Shown here: positions 33,427-44,706 of the stretch, one piece after another
How positions within the stretch are numbered: the first letter of the stretch is position 1
How the letters are laid out: every line of letters begins with the position of its first letter
Source: Parietaria judaica
Taxonomy: Eukaryota > Streptophyta > Magnoliopsida > Rosales > Urticaceae
Length of the DNA: 64,000 nt
Direction: 5' to 3'
Assembly: GCA_954871525.1 (NCBI GenBank)
Contig: OX940870.1
Span: 5,611,501 to 5,675,500 of the forward strand
The notes under the pieces: model-generated
Database searches by the model: none
Seen by the model: only the letters and a program-made list of their open reading frames with translations
Told to the model about the DNA's origin: nothing
Program-made: the position numbers and the translations under genes

Positions 33427-36400
33427 AGCTGAGTGAGTCTGAGCTAATAACTTCCTCTTCTTCTCGCTTCTCAATTCTAAGCTTATTCTCTCTCTCTCTT
33501 CTTCAGTTTTTCTCTTCTCTCTTTGTGTGGTCTTGGTTTATCTAAGTCTCTGCGATGGGACCTGGGAGATCTAGTGCGGCCAATGAGAATCGAACACGTC
33601 AGCGAGGCTTAGCCAGAACCAGAAAAATGGGATTTCTCGTGTAATATTTTAATAAAAAAGAGCAGTAGTTGTTAGCCAGTGGGAGCAATGGAACAGACTT
33701 TATAATAATATGCGAATTACGTCTTTATGCTTGCGGGTCCCGCTATTAGCCAACTTGGGTCCTGTGATAGGTCAGTCATCAAGTGGGGCCACGGAGGACT
33801 AAGAGGGCGATCTTAGTCTTAGCGCCTTACTGCTTACGTGTCTTGTGTTGTGAATGATAAAGCAATTCTTAAATAATAGTTATCTCATTTCGCTCCTTAA
33901 AGACAAGAAAAGAGATAAAGGAGAAAAGGAAAATAGAGAAATAGGAAAAAATGAATTAAAATTCATGGCTGGGTTTGATCGGTAGGTCTCAACGTGACTT
34001 TTCGACCACGTAAAATCAAGGCAATTAAAATAAATAATAAAATATGGTACCATGGAAATGTAATGATAGCCAATCATGATAAATCATAAATAAAATGAGC
34101 TCAAATCCCTAATGCTGCTCAACACGTCTCATCTCGAGACGTTCGCTGTATTTGTAATTTGTATACAATGAATTTCTTCTGAAATTAATTTTTAAATTTA
34201 TTATCGGTTGATCTTGTGTCATTGCCTCATTGGCTATAACTTCTTCTTTTTTTAAAGCTTGAAATCACTTGTGTTGTGACTCCGTCTAAATTTTTATTAA
34301 TATAACATTTAATTTTGGTGGAGGAAAATCGTGATATCATGATGAAATTTACAAAAATAATTTTAACCGAACGACAAAAACAATAAATTAATAATTTTTT
34401 TAGATATGCCTCGTATAAGCGGTACTTATCTTGTCTAATCTAAACAAATATTTAACAAGTCCTGGAAGATGGTTAGAATTGGTAAACAAAATATATCTCC
34501 TTTTAGCACCAATACGAGCCAAAACATTTGCAACTTCACTCCCCCGTCTCTATAAAAACGACAGATAGAAAAGTTCATACGATGTAATTTCTGAAAGGGT
34601 AAATGAACGAAATGCCCATTTTGTATGAAACCTTTTAAAAAAAAATCATTGTGTGTATTTTTTACTCTCACAAATGAATATTTCTTAAAATGTTTGACAT
34701 AAAATTAGGTATTTTGTACAATTTTCTTTTCTAAAATATTGAAAGTTCATTCCAAAAGTCCCGTAAACACAAGAAGTTGCATCTATGAGACTTTATTCAA
34801 CCAACTATGATTTTAGAATAACATTTAATGTCAATATCATCATAATTCGTAACCCATTTGTTTACAAATCCAAACTCCTTCAAGCACGGCCCGAACTCAT
34901 TGGCTGTAACTCATACCCCAGCAATTTAGTATAATATATATATATATATATATATATATTAAATCTGATATATGAATGATGTTACAGATTATTTGGTTTA
35001 TACTTTTTATCAACTTTCTATTCAGTTAGATAATGCTCAAAGTTACAGAAAATGAGCTAAATCCAAAATGAGATTAGTTAGCTGATAAATTTGCTGCGGT
35101 TATTTTTTATTTTTATTTTTTTTAACGATAGTCGAAAATCACGTATATCACAAAACAATTCTAGCATTAACTGTAGATACAAAAGCAACTCACAAAACAA
35201 AGTTTTCCGATATATCACAAATGTTGCTATTTAAAAATAAATAAAAAATCGCATTGACAAACTCGCACAATCTTTTATGTAAAATATTTATGTTTACACG
35301 TTATTATCCCGCTTATTATTTTCGAGATACTTTTGACGTATAATACATTGTTTAGATTTTATTGGATAATTCTCAAGTCGATTTGAGCTCGTCATGGAGA
35401 TCTGTTCGTGTTTCACACCATGTAATTAGCAATTGTCTATTTTTTTTAAGTGAATCTAAAATTCTTTTGGAAAAAAATAAATTGCGGTAAAGTTAGTTTG
35501 CGCAAAGTACTTACGATTATGCGTTAATAATCTGAGTTGATATCTCGCAAAACCAGGTAATTCACATTGGTGCTGCATTTTTTTTTATTGATTTGTTTAT
35601 CATCTTAACTGAATTTTTTTATTATAAGTCATTAAGCTGTTTAAAGTCTACAGACTCACTAATATTTCAAGAAATCAATAGAATAAGTGTGGGCTTCATG
35701 CAAGTTAATTTGAAATTCAAATATAGGTTAATGACTTAGAAATTGTTATATTCACGAATTAGTTAACTAATAAAGTCTACACACTCACGAAGAGATTTAT
35801 CGAATGAATTATACTCGACATGACATATTGTAGACATTGGGAATATGTATATTTGAAGCACAAACGGACCTTTAAAGTTCACGAGTCAATGCCCAAAAGA
35901 CGACTAGCAGTTTTTATATTAATTTATAAAAGATCTCAGGAGTTTATAAAACTGCAATGATACAAAATAACATCTTATTATGTTAGCTTCTGTCATCGAC
36001 AATTATAATTATTTGGAAGAAAATATTAACTTATGAACTTTAGCCGAAAAAATGAGTTTAAGACATATTTATATATTAAAAAAATAGAGCGGGTTGGAAA
36101 ACTTGGGCCGCAAATTTTTAATATTATTATTTGGTTATAAAGTACTCTTTTCAGTCCCAATTCTGACAGCTTAAACTATGCTCTTTATAAACAAATAACT
36201 AAATAAAAAAAAAAAAAAGCCCACGAGTAGCTTATCCGACATGGCCACGCAAAATAAGAGTTGGGCATTACATTTGAGTCATTTATGCTTTGGTATATGG
36301 GCCATAAATGTTATATACTATTTACTTGGGCTGATAATTTCAAGCCCAAATTAGACCGATTGATAAATCAGTTATACATTGTATCACATATTCAGAATAC

Positions 36401-36788
36401 GGAATTGATTGGTTCCCATTTCAGAATTCTTAATACAGGCCCAAAAAGACGACCGATTTCTACGGGAAAAAAAAAAAGACGACCGCTTTCTACGGAAAAA
36501 AAAAAAAAAAGACGACCGATTCAGGATTAAATGAAAGTTTTTTTATTTATTTAAATCATACCAATATCACATCATTTTAATCATAGAAGAATAATAATCA
36601 TTAAGTGCGTTGATTACATTTTGCTTCGGTATAATTAAGTGACATGGAGACACGTGTAACGATAAATGAATAGTGCACACCTAGACGCTGTCCTGTCCCT
36701 AATTGATTACTTTATTCTCTCTGTGGCTAGAAAAAAAAGGCTTCAACTACAACTACCCTTTATGATTTCCATTTATGTGCATTGAATA
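33427..36788. other. COL4 promoter and long AT-rich intergenic DNA
   Basis: A CT-rich leader (33480-33530) precedes the COL4 start. The rest is AT-rich with an (AT)n run near 34934. At 36448-36527 three copies of a unit of about 30 bp (GACGACCGATTTCTACGG plus an A run) occur in tandem. No gene is supported apart from the weak fragment at 34430-34560. Confidence 0.4.
34430..34560 (-). pseudogene. possible LINE-type RNase H C-terminal remnant
   Basis: The minus strand reads RRGSEVANVLARIGAKRR in one frame, resembling the REANxVADxLA segment near the end of RNase H domains of plant non-LTR retrotransposons, then SNHLPGLVKYLFRLD. No upstream reverse transcriptase is present. The match is short and from memory. 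Confidence 0.25.
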
Positions 36789-36796
36789 GTGCAAGC

Positions 36797-37400
36797 TAGG
36801 GGTGAGCATTTTAGACCCAATCTGATGGCCCAACCCAATCCGATGGAGACCCGACCTCAATCTAACCCGCCCAATCTAACTCGTTCAAAATTGGGTCGGA
36901 TCAGGCCGGACCCGACTACTATTCGGGTCGGGGTCGGGTCCAAAACCTTGGGTCGGGTCGGGGTCTCCGACCCGACCAATATAATTAATATATTTTTCAT
37001 ATTAATTTTTATTCAAGTAGTGCAATCTTTAGTCTTTAAAAAGTTCTCACTCTCAATTTTATTTACATTCAAAGACCGTTCAATCTCTCATTTTCATGTT
37101 TTACATTGTTTAGACTTTAGAGTATGTTTGTTTGATTAAATTTGTTTGGGGTATTTTTACTTGAATTTTGAGTTACATTTATGTATTTTTTTCATATTAT
37201 TTTTTGTTATATAAGGATAAATTTTAATTAATCGGGCCATGGTGACCCAAACCAACCCAACCCGATTTTTATTGGGTCGGTTTGGTTCGGGCATTAAAAT
37301 TTTTTGGGTCGGATCGGGCTTTTTTTTAGGAACCCGAAGTGATCGGGTCGGGTCCATAAAAAGCGTCGGGGCGGCCCAACCCAACCCATGCTCACCCCTA
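36797..37400. mobile_element. hAT-type MITE, 604 bp
   Basis: Ends are TAGGGGTGAGCAT at both termini (inverted). The flanking 8-mer GTGCAAGC is perfectly duplicated (36789-36796 and 37401-37408). Subterminal regions are rich in GGGTCGG and CCCGACC words on both sides; the centre is AT-rich. No transposase ORF. Confidence 0.9.
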
Positions 37401-37408
37401 GTGCAAGC

Positions 37409-38536
37409 GAATAGTTTTTTAATTAACTAAAAAGTATTTATTTATTGTAATTTTTCTTGCTTCAAAATTCAAATAATTACTTTTCCTCTTTAAGCTTTTT
37501 CAGAAGAAAAAAAAAACATGTAAGCGAGACGCGGCTTCGCGTCGCCGCACAGCACGGACAACTGTACTTACAAATCTAGCTGCTTGACTCTCACGTAATG
37601 TAATGTAGCATCCCCATAAATAAAACTCACTGACCAATAGTATCCTTACACGTGTCCGGTCATTTCTTCCAAGAAAATGGTCTCAGAGGCTCATCTGATC
37701 TCATCTTTCTCGTACCCCAACTACACTCTTACCCAATTGCTCTCCACCTTCATTAATTATTTAATATATATAATATATGATGATTTATTAAACACAAAAC
37801 TAATAATTTGATCAATCTTCTAACTCAATAGGATTAATAGGGTCATGATCAATTTTAATGTCAATTATTTTATTTTAAATCTATTTAATAAAAAAAATTG
37901 ATGAACAATGATCGAAAATTTTAATCGTAAAAAATAAACATACAACTATATTAACCCAACTTTATTTCATACGTGACTCAAAATGTATATTATTTATATA
38001 TGTCCATTATTCGATTACGTGCAGTGTTATGCCAAAGCTTTATATACTTGATTTCCATTGTTGCCTTTATTGCCCATTTCGTGTTTGTATCTTTTTTTTC
38101 TAACTAATGCTCTCACTCTCAGTGCTTGTTTTATTCTCAGCGTTAAGTCGCCCCCATTTTTCTTTAATAATATATCTTCTTATTTTCCATAAAAATTAAT
38201 ATTCTTTTTTAACTATAATATTTATGTCGTGAAGACTCGAAAACGCATTACTGGGCAACAACAACTGTAAAACAGGGCATGAGATGAAACTTAGTGAAAA
38301 AGGCTAATCAAACTCTGCTACTTTTGCTGTAATTAGCTGGAAGGAAGGAATATAATTGGAAACATAAAAATTATATTTATCAGTTTCTTCTACTTCTCTC
38401 AACTTTCAAAATTTACAATTCCCGATACCAAAACCAAAAACTATTTCAAAAACACCCCCCCAAAAAACCCAATACTCAAGAAGTAAGAAGTAGACTCCGT
38501 TCTCTTAGATCGCGGCGCAAAAAGACTGTTTTGCCC
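37409..38536. other. intergenic, 3' flank of GDU gene
   Basis: AT-rich; no gene seen. A C-rich run at 38452-38466 (ACCCCCCCAAAAAACCC) precedes the GDU stop codon and is probably 3' UTR. Confidence 0.4.
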
Positions 38537-39073
38537 TCACTGGCTTCGCCGTTGCGACTCCTCATCGTCGTCGACGTGGCTGTTTTCCCCGTCGCTGTGG
38601 TGGTCGTGATCGACGGCGATCGAGAACTCCTCCTTCGCTTTCCCGTCTACGGCGCTTTCTCTCTCGTCCACCTCCTTCTCTCTCGTCATCTCCGCGCTTT
38701 CCTTCACGGCGATCGCCACCTTCGGGCAGGCCGGCGTGGCGAGGAACGTGGGCCTCGCGTCGCCGGCCATGATCACCAGAATCTTCTCCTCGTAGACGGC
38801 GGGGGACTTCCCGGCGGAGTCCCGCGACTCGTCCTTCTCGGCGTCCTCGCGCTGCGCGTCGCGGCGGTCCTCCTCCCGGGCGGTGAGGCGCCAGTAGGAG
38901 CAGGCGAGGATCAGCAGCGCGAAGGCGATGAGGCCGAGCATCGCGGCCAGCCCGCCGAACAAGTACGGCATGGGCGAGTGCCACGGCGACCTCTGGCTGG
39001 CGGCGCTCGCCGGGGAAGAAGCGGCGGTGGATTGCGCCTTTGCGACGGCGACGAAGGCGCTGATGGGCCTCAT
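38537..39073 (-). CDS. GDU: GLUTAMINE DUMPER family protein, single exon, 178 residues
   Basis: Intronless ORF from ATG at 39073 (MRPISAFVAV). A single transmembrane helix spans about 38-60 (LFGGLAAMLGLIAFALLI then LACSYW), preceded by the family signature SPWHSPMPYLFGG. The cytosolic tail carries the family-defining VIMAGD motif at 100-105, followed by ARPTFLATP. GDU proteins are small plasma-membrane/endomembrane proteins that raise amino-acid export when overexpressed and act with the ubiquitin ligase LOG2. The acidic, His-rich C-terminus (DHDHHSDGE) is typical of the longer members. Which GDU paralogue this represents cannot be decided here. Confidence 0.95.
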   Translation of the reverse strand: MRPISAFVAVAKAQSTAASSPASAASQRSPWHSPMPYLFGGLAAMLGLIAFALLILACSYWRLTAREEDRRDAQREDAEKDESRDSAGKSPAVYEEKILVIMAGDARPTFLATPACPKVAIAVKESAEMTREKEVDERESAVDGKAKEEFSIAVDHDHHSDGENSHVDDDEESQRRSQ

Positions 39074-39195
39074 TGTTGTTGTTGAATTTGATGTTGCTGT
39101 GTTGTGTGTAAACTGTAAAGAGTTTTGAGTTTGGTTTTTTGGTTTGTTCTTTTCGGTGTTTGGAGCTTGTGGAAATGAGAAATGAAAGAGTGGGA

Positions 39196-39203
39196 ATTTA
39201 TAG
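39196..39203 (-). promoter_or_regulatory. TATA box of the GDU gene
   Basis: The minus strand reads CTCCTATAAATTCCC about 125 bases upstream of the GDU start codon, a strong plant TATA match at a suitable distance. Confidence 0.6.
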
Positions 39204-40142
39204 GAGGGAGAAAGTAGGAGAGAGAGAGAGAAGAGTTTCTCTGTTTTTTTTTTTTTTACTATTTAAATAAAAAAAAAATTTATAAAGTTTATTAGAAAAT
39301 AATAATGGGCTTTCACTCACGGACTTGGCGATGCAATGTTGGTGAGAGCACCAAAACAGAAGGCGAAAGACAGGGTCGTTAATTGGTGGTGTTTAGGGTG
39401 CACTTTTGGAGCTTGGATCCTCTGCTTTGGGTTCCATTGGTGAGCTTGTGGGGTTTAGGGTTTTAAGACCGACCGATATTTGGCCACGTCGCTGCATATG
39501 ATCACATAGAATTCTATAGCTCTTGCAATTTTATAATCTTTAATAAAAAAAATAATGGAATTCGGAATTTTTGGTTTTGTTAAAATCTTGAATTAAGAAT
39601 ATCAATTCCGAGAATTTTGATTGCATTTTTCTTTCGAAAGTTCCGTTCCAATTCTCTTTTTAATACGTAAATATTTTTGTCTCAATCGTGAATTAAAAGT
39701 TATAATTTGATAAAAGAAAAAGCGAGTTATAATGGAATCTATATTTGTTAAAAAAATTAAAATTAAAAACGTATAAAATTTACTAACTTTACATTACATA
39801 TTTGTAATTAGGTCTAGCGTGAATCAAGAATTAGGAGTTGAGAGGGGCCGAGATTAACAATCAAAGATTTTGGGAACAACGATTCATAATCAAACTTTTG
39901 ATGGACACGAACCCATCAAACACTAAACTTACAAGATTGAAAATAGACATCAAGTTATAAATTCCCCTCTGATAAGGTCCATGCATCGGGAAGAATTGGT
40001 TCTAAATCGAAATTAAATGAACTTTTTTAAGTAAAAGATGAGAACTTAACATCTCGCAATGTGATCTCGAATCTCAATTACTGAGTTGACACTCGAAAAA
40101 TTCAAAGTAAAAAACATATAAATTAAAAGAACTTATGTCTTG

Positions 40143-40186
<44 letters not shown>

Positions 40187-40331
40187 CTAAAAGTTCAAGA
40201 AAATTTCCCCGTTTGTTTTTATTGTTCTCACTCATTTTCATTGTGAATTTATTATGCGTTTATCTTTACTTTACTTTTTCTTTTCTTTTCTTTTCTTTTA
40301 TTTTCAAAGAGGTTTATCTTTACTGTCATGG

Positions 40332-40370
<39 letters not shown>

Positions 40371-42828
40371 TAAAAACCTATAAGTATGATTGTTGAGTGA
40401 CAATGATTAAAAGGTTGATATTTTGCGGTAATGAGGTATATCTTGCTCTTAATTATGAAAAGGAAGCCAAGATTTGTCTCGTATGGCTACGACAGTAATT
40501 CCGAAACACCAAGTGGGGTTAGAGAAAATGATTAGCATCAATAATATCTTACTATTTATTATATAATATATTTCTTAAGATTTAGATCTGATGCATTGGC
40601 TTGTTACCAAAACCTCCACTAGTTTTTATTATTTTTAACTTTTTTTCTAGAAGCGAATTGTTTTGTGCGGGTGACGTAGCACCCCAAGACACAACTCGTT
40701 GATTATTGCTTTTAAAAATAATGAGTAATAGTAATTTCTTTTATTTTTTTAGAAAATACCCTTTAAATTGAGAATAATTAACATAATGCCCTTAGGTTTA
40801 GAAAATTAAAAATATTAACTCATGCTCAACAAATATATCAATCAAATACTTAATGAGATCAATATAATAATAAATCAGATTATAAAGTTATAGCGAAGCA
40901 ATCAAGAAAATAAATTCCTTGAATTAAAGTTCAAAATTAAGTCCCTAAAAATAAAATAACACAAAATTATTGCATGTATTCCAAAAGAAATTTACGTAGC
41001 CGCTAGAGCCTCCTAATTTATCGGGGCCCCGTCCAGCGCGTGTAGACGTGCTATTATTTGAAAGTTTAAAAGGTATTTCTACCAGAAATTATAATTCAAG
41101 AAACAAATTAGTGTACTAACTCTTGAAATTGAAAGCATACTGATGCAATTATCCAAAAATAAAAAGAAAAAGAAATAGAAGATTATAATCCATTGGAAGA
41201 GGCAATTGGTTGTTGGTTGCTCATTAGTCGTGTATAAATATAATAATAATAATATAATATAATATAATATAATATATAATACAATTTATATATGGAGTTA
41301 CAGATAGAAGGCACTGAAGCTGCATATCATTGCGAGGAGATATATGTGTTGGTGAGGAAAGAGACCATAATCATTCACAAAAGATAAAAACACTGTCACT
41401 CAGGCCACAAACTCAATGTGCCTTTTAATCTATTATTCCTTTCATCGCCATTTTCTCTCGATGATTGATCTCACTCTCATGCTCATGCTCATGCTCATGT
41501 CGGTCCCACTTCACCATTTTCTTCACTGAATATTGTATATTGAATTATTAATTAAGAAATAAGTGCAATAAAATGGACTATGACTACTTGTCTTTGGATA
41601 ACTCATGAAAAATCATATTATTATTTACCATGTTCAATATAAATTATTATATGAAGGAAATTGTAGTACTATAAACAATCATGCTACTTCTGGTATAAGG
41701 AATATATGTATCCGAAAGAAAACATAATCTTTGATGCATATATTAGTTTTGAATTCGGATTTTAATTAGGTCATTATTAGTTGTCGTCACATTCGGATTT
41801 ATTTCGTTTTTGTGAACTACTATGATATGTGCAGCTAAACATGTGTTTTGAGAGAGATCTCTTAAGTTTAGCTAGTCGTATAATTGTTGCGTAAATTTTT
41901 GAATTTAGTATTTAAATCATTTTGACTTCTAGTCATGTGTTTTTTCCCCTTTTTTATCAACATTATTGAGAGAGTTCAGCTTTCGAGCTATCAAGTCTCT
42001 AACTATAAATATATATATATATATATATATATGTGTATATATTAAGATTACGTGAAAGAGAATCTATTAAAATACATAATAAGGATATATATACGTAATT
42101 GTCATTGTTTTTCAATATTTGTATCATAGCCAATAAATGTTGATTGTCCTTGAAATAAAGGTTTTTTTTTTCTTTTTTTTTTCATTCTTGTAATAGCAAA
42201 CGTAAAAATTATTTGAAAATTAAAGGGCACGCGATAAAATTATTAACAAAAATTAAAAATTTCCGGAAATGGTGGTCTATGCGTTGCTTCAAATGTTTTG
42301 GCGTCTCTATATTTTACGTAGTGGCTTTGTAATGTGCACTTTATAATTTTATTCTGTATTATTAGTTTTAATTCTTTTTAAATACCATTGGAAATCTCAA
42401 TACGTTAATGATAGATTTATTTTTAGATAGTAAAAAATATGTTATTTATGTGATCTAGCTACATTTATAAACATAAGCATAAAGCATTGGCTAAGTTTAT
42501 TTTTAGTGAATATCGCTGTGATTATTATTTATTTTAAGAATATATACTTGGTGTCACGTACTTCAAAAAATTGATCACCGAATATCAGTAATATCGGGTT
42601 AGCAATATCCTGATTCTCTGTGCATGAATTATGGTCGATAATGACAGGGGCAAGAATTGCTATTAAATGTCATGCTGTTTCAGTTTTTTTCTTGTTGCTA
42701 TAAATCCTTATTTATGAGAGAACCAATTGTCACTTTCCAACGCATTTTTTTTCATGATAAAAAATTTATTTTTTATGATAATTCTTGATTCAATATCATA
42801 TCTTATGCTGATTTCGGGCTTTCCGTAG
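39204..42828. other. gene-free AT-rich DNA
   Basis: Upstream of GDU, then AT-rich DNA with (AT)n runs at 40144-40182, 40332-40368 and 42007-42031, and CTCATG repeats near 41479-41499. No coding region or RNA gene is supported. Confidence 0.45.
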
Positions 42829-42837
42829 AAAAGAAAA

Positions 42838-43205
42838 GGGATAATAGCGGCAAAAATGGTCAAAGTTAGATCAAGTGTGCAAATAAGTAGCCAAACTGAT
42901 TTAATATCGGTATAAGTAGCCAAAGTTTACCAAACCGTGGACAGTACAAATTCTATCCATTTCAAGTCAACGCCGTTTGCCACGTCATTTCCACAAGTGT
43001 TGAGCTTTGGCCACGAGTGTGCAAATAAGTGGCCAAAACTCAACACTTGTTGAAATGACGTGGCAAACGGCATTGACTTGAAATGGATGGAATTTGTACT
43101 GTCCACGGTTTGGTAAACTTTAGCTACTTATGCCGATATTAAATCGGTTTGACCACTTATTTACACACTTGACTTAACTTTGGCCACTTTTGCCGCTATT
43201 ATCCC
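42838..43205. mobile_element. Mutator-like foldback MITE, 368 bp
   Basis: The element is one long imperfect palindrome: it starts GGGATAATAGCGGCAAAA and ends TTTTGCCGCTATTATCCC, with arms of roughly 170 bp. The 9-bp target duplication AAAAGAAAA flanks it exactly (42829-42837 and 43206-43214). Length of the duplication and G...C termini point to a MULE-type MITE. Transcripts would fold into a long hairpin. Confidence 0.9.
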
Positions 43206-43222
43206 AAAAGAAAAAAAAAAGT

Positions 43223-43621
43223 TGTGACAGTCATTAATCCCGTGAGCCACGAGGGCAAGACCGAGTAAGCTGTGCAATCCCACATCTCCTGGGCAAAGAG
43301 ATGTGCTGATGGGACGTTCCTGAGACTGTGCAGGTATGGGATGCACGGTTATCTGAGATCATACAGGTATGGGACTGTGTGATCGAAGATGCTTAAATGA
43401 ATTGATTGGTACTACCTATGTCAACAAGATGCATCTTCTTTTCGGTTGCCCGTTCATAGGAACTCCAAAGTTAAGCGTGCTTGACTTGGAGTAGTACTAG
43501 GATGGGTGACCTCCTGGGAAATTTCTCGGGAAGCGTGCGAGTGAGGACAAAGCACGCTGGAAAGACTCGTGTTGGCCTGTAGGGAAAGTCGTCGATTCGA
43601 TTGAGCAGCCGGGGCGTTACA
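43223..43621 (+). mobile_element. Cassandra TRIM retrotransposon, solo LTR (399 bp)
   Basis: Starts TGTGACAGTCATTAATCC and ends GCCGGGGCGTTACA. The 5-bp duplication AAAGT flanks it exactly (43218-43222 and 43622-43626). It carries a 5S rRNA-derived stretch, the diagnostic feature of Cassandra elements, a terminal-repeat retrotransposon in miniature found across land plants. Only one LTR is present and the target duplication is intact, so unequal recombination between two LTRs is the likely origin. Confidence 0.92.
43451..43530 (+). promoter_or_regulatory. 5S rRNA-derived internal Pol III promoter of Cassandra
   Basis: Contains AACTCCAAAGTTAAGCGTGC (box A region), then GTAGTACTAGGATGGGTGAC and CTCCTGGGAA (box C region), closely matching plant 5S rRNA. 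The 5' and 3' thirds of a true 5S gene are missing, so it is not a functional 5S gene. Confidence 0.85.
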
Positions 43622-43626
43622 AAAGT

Positions 43627-44212
43627 CGTACTCATAATTGTTCTATATAAATTGTACGCCCTAATTTATTGTTCTGATTTCTGACTAAAATATATTTTAA
43701 AATAAATAACTAATCATATGATATGATATGATCTGATAAAATAAAAAATAGCACATACACATCAAGGGCTTTTGTTGCATCAATTAGGGGTTGTAATTGT
43801 GAAGCGCAAATGTTCATAGCATAGAAAATTTTGCACATTTACACTGACATAATTATATATAATAAATCCTTTATAAATTAATACTCGATAAATTAATAGT
43901 CGTGATTAAATAATGTTTTTGCCGATCCCGACTCGGGCCTAACTAGCTAAATTAATAATTCGCTAAATTTATAAGATAATAATTTTCTTAGAAAATATAT
44001 AGGTCCCAAGTGATATATAAATTAATAATTCAACATAAAAAATTACACAAATTATTATAAAATCAATTTAAATAAAAATATAACATAAATAATTATGAAA
44101 TCACATCAAATAAAAATATAACATTACATCACTAATAATATATTCTTCTTAAAATATGATTATGTAGTAATTTGTATCTGAAGCTATTACTGTAGAAGTT
44201 ATGGTACCCTCA
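43627..44212. other. AT-rich spacer between two insertions
   Basis: No gene or RNA seen. Confidence 0.4.
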
Positions 44213-44220
44213 AATCCTTA

Positions 44221-44698
44221 GGGAAACTTGAGAAAATGGCTAAAAAAAACACCATAATTGAACTTATAAACACATTTAAAAAAAATCAATGTTTCTAAAC
44301 TTTGTCCAATTTTAGACGATTTTACCCTGATTAATTAACTCCTAAATTGTCCCTAATTATCAAAAACTGTCCCCCAAATCTAAATTGCTGTCCCCAAAAT
44401 TCTGAAGAAATTGTCCCAAGATGGGACAATTTAACAAAATGTCCCTAAATTACCAAAACTGGTCCCCTAAATTTACCAAAAATAGTCCCTAAATTACCAA
44501 AAACTGTCCCCTAAATTTAAATTATTGTCCCCAAAGATCATAAGAAACTGTCCCAAGAATGTTAATTGTACAACCTCCCCAATGTTAATCAGGGGTAAAA
44601 TCGTCTAAAATTGGGCAACGTTTAGAAACATTGATTTTTAAAAATGTGTTCAAAAGTTTAATTATGATGTTTTTTTGAGCCATTTTCTCAAGTTTCCC
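44221..44698. mobile_element. foldback MITE, 478 bp, with GTCCC-rich centre
   Basis: Starts GGGAAACTTGAGAAAATGGC and ends GCCATTTTCTCAAGTTTCCC; arms of about 130 bp pair imperfectly. AATCCTTA is duplicated on both sides (44213-44220, 44699-44706). The centre (44335-44560) repeats words such as CTGTCCCC and AAATTACCAAAA, forming an irregular minisatellite. Eight bases is short for Mutator and long for other TIR groups, so the superfamily is uncertain. Confidence 0.8.
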
Positions 44699-44706
44699 AA
44701 TCCTTA

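Noticed and set aside
32725..33436. Plus-strand ORFs over COL4 exon 1
   Set aside because: Antisense shadows; composition is Arg/Val/Gly-rich from GC content.
34430..34671. 78-codon minus-strand ORF
   Set aside because: The annotated frame has no resemblance to proteins; only a different frame shows the weak RNase H-like words reported as a possible remnant.
38531..39085. Plus-strand ORF of 184 codons over the GDU gene
   Set aside because: Shadow of GDU; its initiation codon and residues have no family resemblance.
43451..43530. 5S rRNA gene
   Set aside because: Only the internal promoter part matches; both ends are missing, and it lies inside a TG...CA element with a target duplication (Cassandra).
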